Source of the DNA: Polaromonas sp.
GTDB lineage: Bacteria > Pseudomonadota > Gammaproteobacteria > Burkholderiales > Burkholderiaceae_C
Length of the DNA stretch: 64,000 nucleotides
Direction of reading: 5' to 3'
Assembly (NCBI RefSeq): GCF_030689685.1
Contig: NZ_JAUYEY010000006.1
Location: forward strand, 62,001 to 126,000
The notes beneath the pieces were generated by a model. That model searched no databases and was not told where the DNA came from. It saw nothing but the letters and a program-made list of their open reading frames with translations. This document shows positions 35,098-44,700 of this stretch, piece by piece (within the stretch, counting starts at the first letter, position 1; each line of letters begins with the position of its first letter). The position numbers and the translations under genes were made by a program.

Positions 35098-35208
35098 TAG
35101 GAGTCTGGGCGGCAGAAGGCGTCGAAGCGAAAAGTGGTCCCGGCGAGGACAGTTTTTGCCGGCGCGGCCGCTTTGCAGCCGACGTACCTTCTGCCGCCCA
35201 GGCTCCTA
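35098..35208 (+). mobile_element. MITE-like element with ~20-bp terminal inverted repeats, copy B (111 bp)
   Basis: It starts TAGGAGTCTGGGCGGCAGAA and ends with the inverted counterpart TTCTGCCGCCCAGGCTCCTA. The whole element matches the reverse complement of copy A at 10482-10572, apart from about 20 extra bases in the middle (around 35138-35158: TCCCGGCGAGGACAGTTTTT). It lies just upstream of dcd and has no coding capacity. Confidence 0.85.
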
Positions 35209-35251
35209 GATTGTAGGCAAGCGAGAACAGGTACCGATCAACGGCTGACTC

Positions 35252-35311
35252 GCTATCGTTTTAATAGCTGCATGTGCCCGCCAGTTATGGGCCCGAGGCC
35301 GATTCGGCTTG
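35252..35311 (+). repeat. Dispersed ~60-bp repeat, copy 3, overlapping the guaD 3' end
   Basis: It starts GCTATCGTTTTAATAGCTGC and continues ATGTGCCCGCC...TATGGGC..GAGGCC, in line with copy 1. Its last part includes the stop codon and about the last eight codons of guanine deaminase (ESASGP region), so the repeat supplies that protein's C-terminus. Confidence 0.65.
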
Positions 35312-36583
35312 AGAAATCACGGTGTTCTCGATCACCCGGTCGTCGCCCAGCACAATCAGCGCAAACAACAGCTCGTCCAGGCTGGCGGCCTGCGCGGTCT
35401 TGCGTGCCAGCAGCGGCGTGGCCTGCGGGTTGAGGACCACGAAATCGGCCTCGCAGCCAGGCAACAGGTTGCCGACCACACCTTCGAGGCCCAGCGCGCG
35501 CGCCGCGCCGCCGGTGTGTTGCCACCACAGGTGCTGCGGGCTCAAGGACAGGCCGGCCTTGGTCTGCCCCTCGCGGCCCACGTAATAGGCGGCCAGCATG
35601 GTGTGAAAAGGGCTGAAACTGGTGCCACCGCCGACATCGCTGGCCAGGCCGTACAGAAAACCGGTCCGGTCCGCTGCCTGGTAGTCGAAAAAACCACTGC
35701 CCAGAAACAGGTTGCTGGTCGGGCTGACGGCTGCGGCCGTGCCGGTACCGCGCATCAACGCGCGGTCCTCGTCGTCGATGTGGATGCAGTGCGCATAGAC
35801 GGCGCGCGGGCGCAGCAGGCCGAACTGCTCGTACACACTGAGGTAGCTGCGCGCCTGCGGATACAGCGCACGCACCCAGGCGACCTCGTCCTTGTTCTCG
35901 GCCACATGCGACTGGATCCAGACATCGGCGTAACGCGCAGCCAGCTCGCCGGCGCCACGCAATTGCGCCTCGCTGCAGCTCGGCACAAAACGCGGCGTGA
36001 TCGCGTAGCCGAGGCGGTCCAAACCGTGCCAACGCGTAATCAACGCCTCGGAGTCGAGCAGGCTTTGTTCGGTTTCGTCGCGCACGCCATCTGGCGAATG
36101 CTGGTCCTGCAGGACCTTGCCGGCAATCATGCGCAGGCTGCGGCGCTGCGCCTCGCCCAGCAGCGCGTTGACCGAGGCCGGGTGCGAGGTGGCAAAAGCC
36201 AGCGCCGTCGTCACGCCGTGGCGCAGCAGCTCGTCCACGAAGAAGGCGGCCGCTTCGCTGTTGTGCGCGGCATCCGAAAAACGGCTTTCATGCGGAAAGG
36301 TGTAATTTTCCAGCCAGGGCAGCAGGCCTTCGGCGGGCGAGCCGATCACATCGAGCTGCGGGTAATGGATGTGCATGTCTACAAAACCCGGCGCGATGAT
36401 GCGGCCAGGCAGGGGGCTGATGTCCAGATCGGGAAAGCGTGGCGCCAGAGCGCTGTACTTGCCTGCAGCCTGCACCACCTGGCGTCCGGCGCTGTCCGGG
36501 CCGACCACCAACAGGCCGTCGGTCTCCAGCACAGCCTGCGCTGGCTCGGGAAAACGAAGAAGGGAGGCGCGCCAGGCTTTCAT
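35285..36583 (-). CDS. guaD: Guanine deaminase
   Basis: A 432-residue amidohydrolase converting guanine to xanthine and ammonia. Metal-binding and catalytic segments are present: PGFVDMHIHYPQLDVIGSPA (HxH), VWIQSHVAENKDEV, YAHCIHIDDEDRALM and GLASDVGGGTSFSPF. It feeds xanthine to the xanthine dehydrogenase encoded at 47-51 kb. The C-terminal few residues come from a dispersed repeat that overlaps the gene end. It stands next to the queuosine genes but is not in an evident operon with them (55-bp gap). Confidence 0.94.
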   Translation of the reverse strand: MKAWRASLLRFPEPAQAVLETDGLLVVGPDSAGRQVVQAAGKYSALAPRFPDLDISPLPGRIIAPGFVDMHIHYPQLDVIGSPAEGLLPWLENYTFPHESRFSDAAHNSEAAAFFVDELLRHGVTTALAFATSHPASVNALLGEAQRRSLRMIAGKVLQDQHSPDGVRDETEQSLLDSEALITRWHGLDRLGYAITPRFVPSCSEAQLRGAGELAARYADVWIQSHVAENKDEVAWVRALYPQARSYLSVYEQFGLLRPRAVYAHCIHIDDEDRALMRGTGTAAAVSPTSNLFLGSGFFDYQAADRTGFLYGLASDVGGGTSFSPFHTMLAAYYVGREGQTKAGLSLSPQHLWWQHTGGAARALGLEGVVGNLLPGCEADFVVLNPQATPLLARKTAQAASLDELLFALIVLGDDRVIENTVISQAESASGP

Positions 36584-36638
36584 GCTTGCAAGAATACTGC
36601 AGCAGCCGGCCTAGTTCATAAGCCCGAGCCTATAGGCA

Positions 36639-37001
36639 CTATAGGCTCAGTGTGCAGCTGTCACCCGCCGACTCGCGCCAGACACGCACGGCACTCAGGG
36701 CGGGCAGGCGCGGCTGGAGATTTTCAAGAATAAAGCGGCACAGGTTTTCCAGCGTGGGCGGGCCCAGGCCGGCAACGTCGTCGAGCAAATGATGGTCCAG
36801 TTTCCCGCGAAGCTGCTCGACCTCGCGCCGCACCCGTCCCAGGTCCATCACCATGCCCGTCTGCAGATCAGGCTGCCCGCACAGAAACACTTCCGCGTTG
36901 TAGGTGTGGCCGTGCACGCGGCGGCTGCTGTCGGCCTCCATCTCACGCTTGAGAGTGTGCGCTGCGTCAAAGAAAAATTTCTGGCTGATGGTGTAGTTCA
37001 T
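36639..37001 (-). CDS. queD: 6-carboxytetrahydropterin synthase
   Basis: A 120-residue enzyme of the T-fold superfamily making 6-carboxy-tetrahydropterin from dihydroneopterin triphosphate, an early step to queuosine. Zinc histidines lie in FFFDAAHTL and RRVHGHTYNAEV; MVMDLGRVRREVEQL and LDHHLLDD are family segments. The start codon overlaps the queE stop (TAATG). It is slightly shorter than some members, and the motif usually containing the catalytic cysteine is not obvious near the N-terminus, but the overall match is clear. Confidence 0.92.
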   Translation of the reverse strand: MNYTISQKFFFDAAHTLKREMEADSSRRVHGHTYNAEVFLCGQPDLQTGMVMDLGRVRREVEQLRGKLDHHLLDDVAGLGPPTLENLCRFILENLQPRLPALSAVRVWRESAGDSCTLSL

Positions 37002-37633
37002 TAGCGTATGCCGGTGATTTTGTGGGTCTGCAGGCTGAGCCGCCAAGCCGGTCGTTCCAGGCACAGCTGGATGCAGGCTTCGGTGTTGCGCTGCCGCTCG
37101 GGGTTGTCCATGGGCTGTAGGTAGCGATGGGTGAAACGTGCTGCTTCCAATTCGTCAAGCGCCAGTTGCGGCTGCGGCCACACCACCTTGAGCTCCTGAC
37201 CCTCACGCTGCACCCAGGGTGCACCGGTCTTCGGACTGACGCAAAGCCAGTCGATGCCGGCCGGCGCCGCGAGGGTTCCATTGGTTTCCACCGCAATGGC
37301 AAAGTCCCGCGCATGTAAAGCGTCAATCAATGCGGCATCCACCTGAAGCAGGGGCTCACCACCGGTCATCACCACGAAGCGATGTCGGGCACCGAGGGGC
37401 CACAAGGTTTCGATCCGGCGCGCAAGTTCATCAGCCTCGGTGAACTTGCCGCCCAAGGTGCCGTCCGTGCCGACAAAGTCCGTGTCGCAGAACCGGCAGA
37501 CCGCTGCCGCCCGGTCCTGTTCACGGCCCGACCACAGGTTGCAACCGGCAAAGCGGCAGAAAACCGCAGGTCGACCGGCGTTGGCCCCCTCCCCCTGCAG
37601 CGTGTAGAAAATCTCCTTGATCTGATAGCTCAT
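37001..37633 (-). CDS. queE: 7-carboxy-7-deazaguanine synthase
   Basis: A 210-residue radical SAM enzyme contracting 6-carboxy-tetrahydropterin to 7-carboxy-7-deazaguanine for queuosine. The cluster cysteines are spread as CRFAGCNLWSGREQ...CRFCDTDFVG, the extended C-x14-C-x2-C pattern of this family. It starts MSYQIKEIFYTLQGEGANAG and has VMTGGEPLLQVDAAL. It is coupled to queD by overlapping stop and start codons. No queC or queF is in the window. Confidence 0.95.
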   Translation of the reverse strand: MSYQIKEIFYTLQGEGANAGRPAVFCRFAGCNLWSGREQDRAAAVCRFCDTDFVGTDGTLGGKFTEADELARRIETLWPLGARHRFVVMTGGEPLLQVDAALIDALHARDFAIAVETNGTLAAPAGIDWLCVSPKTGAPWVQREGQELKVVWPQPQLALDELEAARFTHRYLQPMDNPERQRNTEACIQLCLERPAWRLSLQTHKITGIR

Positions 37634-37647
37634 GGTGTGTGGCCCGC

Positions 37648-38730
37648 TTATTGGGCCAGCTTGCCCTGAACGCCGTGCACCAGAAAGTTCATGCCCAGGA
37701 TCTGCGCATCCGACAGCGTCTGGCCGGCGGCCAGCACTTCGCGGCCCCCGTTGTCCCGCAGCGCGGAGTGTGTCCGGAACGGATGCAGCCTACCGGCAGC
37801 GATGTCCTTCTGGCGTGCCAGTACCTCGTCGGCGACCTTCTTCGGCACTTTGGGGCCAAAGCTGTCGACGCGGACCATGCCCTGCTTCACACCGCCCCAA
37901 AGCGCCGCGCTTTTCCAACTGCCGTCCAGCACCGCCTGCGCGCGCCGGGTGTAGTAGTCGCCCCACTGATGTGTCACGGCCAGCACCTGAGCGTCGGGCG
38001 CGACCTTGCGCATGTCCGAGTGGTAGGCAATCGCGAGTTTGCCGCGCTCCTGCGCAGCAGCCATGACAGCGGTGGAGCCGGTGTGAAAAGCGATCAGCTC
38101 CACGCCCTGATTGAACAGCGTCATCGCCGCTTCGCGCTCACGCGGCGGGTCGAACCAGGCGCCCAGCCAGACCACCTTGACCTCGGCCGCCGGATTGACC
38201 GAACGCATGCCCAGGGTGAAGGCGTTGATGCCTTGGATCACCTCGGGAATGGCGAAACCCGCGACATATCCGGCGTTGGACGCCAGGCGCCCGGCGGCGA
38301 TGCCAGCCAGGTAACGGCCTTCGTAATAACGCGCATTGGCGACGGCCACATTGGCGGCGGTCTTATAGCCGGTGATGGACTCGAACTTCACGTCGGGAAA
38401 GTCTTTGGCGACCTTGAGCGTGGGCTCCATGTAGCCAAAGCTCGGCGTGAAGATCAGCTGGTGGCCCTGCTGGGCCAGATCGCGGATCACCCGTTCGGCA
38501 TCCGCGCCTTCAGCCACGTTCTCGACATAACTGGTTTTGACCTTGCCGCCCAGCGCGGCCTCGACGGCCTTGCGGCCCTCCTCGTGCTGGCGCACCCAAC
38601 CGGCCTCGGTGATCGGTGCGACATAGACAAACCCGATCTTCAGCGGCGGTTTCGCAGGCGCCGCAGCCTGGGGGAAAACGGGTGACATAAAACAGGCAGC
38701 CGCAAGCGCAGCAGCGAGGTTTTTATACAT
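37648..38730 (-). CDS. BMP-family ABC transporter substrate-binding protein (first)
   Basis: A 360-residue periplasmic binding protein of the basic membrane protein (PnrA/BmpA) family, which binds nucleosides or purines. The N-terminal signal peptide ends near FPQAAA. Family segments include PLKIGFVYVAPITEAGWVRQ and RVIRDLAQQGHQLIFTPSFG. It is a paralogue of the binding protein at 41522-42682, which adjoins the transporter genes; this one is about 2.8 kb from them, so it may serve the same permease or broaden its range. It is 14 bp before queE on the same strand, a possible operon link. Confidence 0.9.
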   Translation of the reverse strand: MYKNLAAALAAACFMSPVFPQAAAPAKPPLKIGFVYVAPITEAGWVRQHEEGRKAVEAALGGKVKTSYVENVAEGADAERVIRDLAQQGHQLIFTPSFGYMEPTLKVAKDFPDVKFESITGYKTAANVAVANARYYEGRYLAGIAAGRLASNAGYVAGFAIPEVIQGINAFTLGMRSVNPAAEVKVVWLGAWFDPPREREAAMTLFNQGVELIAFHTGSTAVMAAAQERGKLAIAYHSDMRKVAPDAQVLAVTHQWGDYYTRRAQAVLDGSWKSAALWGGVKQGMVRVDSFGPKVPKKVADEVLARQKDIAAGRLHPFRTHSALRDNGGREVLAAGQTLSDAQILGMNFLVHGVQGKLAQ

Positions 38731-38866
38731 GGTGGTCCTCTACATGGCCCCGGAAAATAAAAAACACCAGCGCGCCGGGACAGCACGCGGGTGAAGCGCT
38801 ATTTTAACGGGTGAGGCAACACACAGCCAGCGAACGTGGGGACCATGGGATTTCCGGAACTAACAG

Positions 38867-39022
38867 CCCTCACCCCAGCCCTCTCCCAGAGGGAGAGGGA
38901 GTAAGACGAACACGGAGGCCGGTATTTTCAAGCCGGGGCCGCAGAACCGGCTTCGCCGGGCCGCAGGCGCAGCGGCCCCCTCGGGGGGCAGCGACCCACA
39001 CACAGTGGGGGAGCGTGGGGGC
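38867..39022. repeat. Composite REP-like intergenic region
   Basis: The 307-bp gap between the BMP gene and the next gene (38731-39037) holds only repeats. At 38867-38901 is CCCTCACCCC followed by a CCCTCTCCC/GGGAGAGGG palindrome, the same type as in xdhA and before lipA. At 38930-38966 is a GAACCGGCTTCGCCGGGCCG hairpin. At 38973-39022 is CCCCCTCGGGGGGCAGCGAC then AGTGGGGGAGCGTGGGGGC, a repeat type I associate with Comamonadaceae genomes. No gene was seen. Confidence 0.7.
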
Positions 39023-39037
39023 GCTATATCTGCGGGG

Positions 39038-39433
39038 CTAATAAGCCACGCAGGCAATATCCCGGAGCGCGTCCTGAAAAGACTGATCCTGCACCGGCGT
39101 CCATTTGCGCGGTACCGGGTCTTCGAACACGACATCACCGTGGCCCATGCGCTCGGACAACAGCGCCACCGACAGCAGGCGCATGCGCTGGCCCTTGCAG
39201 TCGAATTCGCTGTGATGAAGCCTGGAGAAGTAGCCCCTTTCATCGGCGATTTGCACCAGTTGGTAGTCCATCAGCCACCACATCCGGACCATGCCGCTTT
39301 TGTCGCGGGGGCCCCGCAAGGTATTGCGGTCAATATAGGTTATGACCATTTCGTCGACAATCACTGGCGTCCACTGGGCCAAGGCAGTCGCACTCATGCA
39401 CAGCAGGACAAGGGACAGAATCAGGCGTTTCAT
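39038..39433 (-). CDS. Secreted protein with surface-adhesin E-like domain
   Basis: A 131-residue protein with a signal peptide (MKRLILSLVLLCMSATALAQ, cleaved after ALA) and a compact domain WTPVIVDEMVITYIDRNTLR...VRMWWLMDYQLVQ, then SEFDCKGQRMRLLSVALLSE and a final cysteine. Two cysteines (CKG and IACVAY) may form a disulfide. The pattern resembles the small Adhesin_E-type domain common in Burkholderiales; the real function is unknown. It stands alone, flanked by repeats and a divergent response regulator. Confidence 0.72.
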   Translation of the reverse strand: MKRLILSLVLLCMSATALAQWTPVIVDEMVITYIDRNTLRGPRDKSGMVRMWWLMDYQLVQIADERGYFSRLHHSEFDCKGQRMRLLSVALLSERMGHGDVVFEDPVPRKWTPVQDQSFQDALRDIACVAY

Positions 39434-39593
39434 GCGGTTTGTGGTAAATGCGAATTATCATAATCCGATGTTGCGAGTCGTAACAGCCCCCGGATGACCG
39501 CGCGCCGCAGGGAACTTGTTCAGCGCTTCCTAAACTGCACATCAAGAACGATAATTGGCAACTTCCCCCCGCCCTCCAGGAGAGTCCGAGACA

Positions 39594-40397
39594 ATGCAAA
39601 ACAGCAGTATTTACGCGCTGACTCCTGCGGGCCATCAGGAGCTGCATGGCAACGCAACCACCCTGGCGCCCGACGAGATTGAATTGCTGGTCCGAATAGA
39701 TGGCCTTTTGACGCTTGCGCAAATCGAAGCAGGTATGCCGGCGGTTTCACATGCGGCGTTCACATCGGCATGCCAACGCCTGCTGACACGGGGCATGCTC
39801 GCACCAGCAGAGACTGACCCTTTTGCCGCGCAGTTCCAGATACAGCTCAACAGGATGGCCTTGAGCCAAGCCGAAAATGAGGCCGATGCGGGGGCCGCTT
39901 CACTCAAAAAGGCCGGCTACTACGTCAGCATCGCGCGCCAGCGCGGTCCTGCACGCACGCTGGCACCAGGCGAGGTGCTCTCGGCGATTGTGGTCGACGA
40001 CGAACCCATGCTCGCCAAATTTATTCAGACCTACCTGTCTTTTGAAGGCTTTAATGTCCGCTTGGCCGGCAACCGCGCGGAGGTGGTGGCCGAGTTTCGC
40101 AAGCAGCCAGTTCCCGACCTGATTTTGCTGGACGTGGTGCTGCCCGACGCCGACGGCTTTGACATCCTGCTCAGGCTGCGCCAGCACCCGGCACTGAAAA
40201 ACGTACCTGTCATCATGCTGACCGGAAAAGCCACACGCGAAGCCGTGATCAAGGGCCTGGCCGGCGGCGCCGACGGCTACATCACCAAGCCTTTCGAGGC
40301 GGATGCGCTGATGGAGGCAGTCAGGACCGTGATCGGATTGCCCAAACCGCGAACCGGCTCCAGCGACCCCTGGGTTAACAAAGACGCCAAGCCCTGA
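39594..40397 (+). CDS. Response regulator with unrecognised N-terminal domain and C-terminal receiver
   Basis: A 267-residue protein. Residues 131-250 form a CheY-like receiver (VVDDEPML acidic pocket, D180 in LILLDVVLPDADG, VIMLTGKATRE, K in YITKPFEADALMEAV). The first 120 residues form a helical domain (APDEIELLVRIDGLLTLAQI, then AAFTSACQRLLTRGMLAPAE) with winged-helix-like spacing but no confident family match. The ATG at 39594 follows AGGAGAG. There is no adjacent kinase. The order, output domain first, is unusual for classical regulators. Confidence 0.82.
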   Translation: MQNSSIYALTPAGHQELHGNATTLAPDEIELLVRIDGLLTLAQIEAGMPAVSHAAFTSACQRLLTRGMLAPAETDPFAAQFQIQLNRMALSQAENEADAGAASLKKAGYYVSIARQRGPARTLAPGEVLSAIVVDDEPMLAKFIQTYLSFEGFNVRLAGNRAEVVAEFRKQPVPDLILLDVVLPDADGFDILLRLRQHPALKNVPVIMLTGKATREAVIKGLAGGADGYITKPFEADALMEAVRTVIGLPKPRTGSSDPWVNKDAKP

Positions 40398-40404
40398 CGG
40401 TTTT

Positions 40405-42682
<2,278 letters not shown>

Positions 42683-42715
42683 GTCGTCTCCTGTTGCGAC
42701 GGTTAAAAATCCCGA

Positions 42716-43636
42716 TTATGTACCGGGGTAGAAAGATTTTCCAATCGAAGTTGGCATGTTCAGCCTGATCCAGCGCGGGTTGCGCGAGATCAGCACCAGC
42801 ACCACGATGGTGGCCAGGTAGGGCAACATCGTCAGGAACTGGGGCGGCACATCCACCCCCAGGCCCTGCAGATGAAACTGCAGCATGGTCACGCCACCAA
42901 ACAGGTAGGCTCCAAGCAACACCCGTGCCGGGCGCCAGGTTGCAAAAGTGGTCAACGCCAGCGCGATCCAGCCCTTGCCGGCGATCATGCCTTCGACCCA
43001 CAGCGGCGTGTAAACGACCGAAACATAAGCGCCGGCCAGGCCGCACAGCGCGCCGCCCGCCACCACTGCCGCCAGCCGGATACGCCGCACCGGGTAACCG
43101 AGCGCGTGCGCCGACTCCGGACTTTCACCGACCGAACGCAGCACCAGGCCGGCGCGGGTGCGGTACAAAAACCAGATCAGTCCCGCTGTCAGCGCCATGG
43201 CGATGTAGACCATCGGGTGCTGGCGGAACAGCGCCGGTCCGATAAAGGGCAGATCACTCAACCAGGGAATCACGTGCTGCGCCTGTTCAGGCAGTTTTTC
43301 CTGCACGTACTTGATGCCGGCAAAGGCTGAAAATCCCGCGCCAAACAGGCTCAGCGCCAGCCCGGTCGCGTACTGGTTGGTGTTCAGCCAGATCACCAGC
43401 ACCCCGAAGATCGCGGCCAGTACCGCGCCGGCGGCCATGCCGGCGGCAAAACCCAACCAGCTATTGCCGGTGTGCACCACGGTGGCAAAACCGGCGATGG
43501 CGGCGCACAGCATCATGCCTTCGGCGCCGAGATTGACGATCCCGGCCTTTTCATTGATCAGCAGGCCCAGCGCGGCAATCGCCAGCACGGTGCCCGCGCT
43601 CAGCGTCGCGGCCAGCAGCAATGCGGTGGCGTCCAT
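42716..43636 (-). CDS. Nucleoside/purine ABC transporter permease (NupQ-like)
   Basis: A 306-residue inner-membrane permease with about eight to ten hydrophobic helices. It has the segment GLLINEKAGIVNLGAEGMML near the N-terminus and the coupling loop region RSVGESPESAHALGYPVRRI, both typical of the permeases that partner BMP-type binding proteins. The ATG overlaps the stop of the other permease gene by one base (TGATG), so they are translated together. It ends in a short basic tail. Confidence 0.92.
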   Translation of the reverse strand: MDATALLLAATLSAGTVLAIAALGLLINEKAGIVNLGAEGMMLCAAIAGFATVVHTGNSWLGFAAGMAAGAVLAAIFGVLVIWLNTNQYATGLALSLFGAGFSAFAGIKYVQEKLPEQAQHVIPWLSDLPFIGPALFRQHPMVYIAMALTAGLIWFLYRTRAGLVLRSVGESPESAHALGYPVRRIRLAAVVAGGALCGLAGAYVSVVYTPLWVEGMIAGKGWIALALTTFATWRPARVLLGAYLFGGVTMLQFHLQGLGVDVPPQFLTMLPYLATIVVLVLISRNPRWIRLNMPTSIGKSFYPGT

Positions 43637-44700
43637 CAGCGTGCTCCCTTGCGCAAAGTGATGCGGTAGGCGATCAGCGTGTCGCAGGCCAGCAAGCTGA
43701 ACAGCAGCAGGCCCTGGAACACCCCGGTCAGCGACTTGGGCAGGCCCAGCCGCGACTGCGCAAGCTCCCCGCCGATATAAAACATGCTCATCAGGATGGC
43801 CGAAAACACCATGCCCGCCGGATGCAGGCGCCCGACAAAGGCCACGATGATGGCAGCAAAACCATAACCGGCCGGCACATAGGGCGTGAGCTGGCCAATC
43901 GGCCCGGCCACCTCCAGTGCCCCGGCCAGCCCGGCAGCGCCACCCGAGCTCAAGAGCGCGACCCACAGGGCCTTGCGCGACGAAAAGCCCGCATACCGCG
44001 CGGCGCTGGGGGCCAGGCCACCGACCTGCTGGGCAAAACCGGCGTAGGTACGAAACAGGAAGATCCACAGCGCCGCCGCGCCAGCCAGGGCGATCAGCAA
44101 GCCGATGCTGACGCGCGAACCGTCCATCAGGCGCGGGATCTGCGTGACCGCCTCGAAGGTTTTGGTCTGCGGAAAGTTGTAGCCCTGCGGGTCCTTCCAC
44201 GGCCCAAAGACGAGGTAGCTCAGCACCATGTCGGCCACATAGACCAGCATCAGGCTGACCAGAATTTCATTGGCATTGAAGCGGTCGCGCAGCAAGGCGG
44301 TGATACCGGCCCAGACCATGCCGCCCAGCACGCCGGCAACGATGATGGCCGGGACGATCCATGGACCCGTCGTCTTGTCGGCCAGCAGCGCGACACCGCC
44401 GGCAGCCACGGCGCCAATCACAAACTGCCCTTCGGCACCGATGTTCCAGACGTTGGAGCGAAAACACACGGCCAGCCCGAGCGCGATGATCAGCAGCGGC
44501 GTGGCCTTGACCATCAGTTCGCCCAGCGCATATGGCGACTTGATCGGCTCCCAGAAGAATATCTGCAAACCGCGCACCGGGTCCTTGCCGAGCGCCATGA
44601 ACAGGACCACGCCTATCAGCACCGTGATCAGCAACGCCAGCAGCGGCGAGCCAAAACTCCAGAGCTTCGAGGGCTGCGGGCGCGCTTCAAGCTTGAGCAT
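43636..44700 (-). CDS. Nucleoside/purine ABC transporter permease (NupP-like)
   Basis: A 354-residue inner-membrane permease beginning MLKLEARPQPSKLWSFGSPL. It has ALGLAVCFRSNVWNIGAEGQ, the pair motif of BMP-type permeases, and many hydrophobic helices. The coupling loop appears near VGGLAPSAARYAGFSSRKAL. It overlaps the ATPase gene by 14 nt and the second permease by one base, making a compact four-gene operon: ATPase, permease, permease, binding protein. Confidence 0.92.
   Translation of the reverse strand: MLKLEARPQPSKLWSFGSPLLALLITVLIGVVLFMALGKDPVRGLQIFFWEPIKSPYALGELMVKATPLLIIALGLAVCFRSNVWNIGAEGQFVIGAVAAGGVALLADKTTGPWIVPAIIVAGVLGGMVWAGITALLRDRFNANEILVSLMLVYVADMVLSYLVFGPWKDPQGYNFPQTKTFEAVTQIPRLMDGSRVSIGLLIALAGAAALWIFLFRTYAGFAQQVGGLAPSAARYAGFSSRKALWVALLSSGGAAGLAGALEVAGPIGQLTPYVPAGYGFAAIIVAFVGRLHPAGMVFSAILMSMFYIGGELAQSRLGLPKSLTGVFQGLLLFSLLACDTLIAYRITLRKGAR

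Noticed and set aside
38867-39022. CRISPR-like repeats
   Set aside because: Repeats are palindromes of different types without regular spacing or spacers, and no cas gene is in the window.
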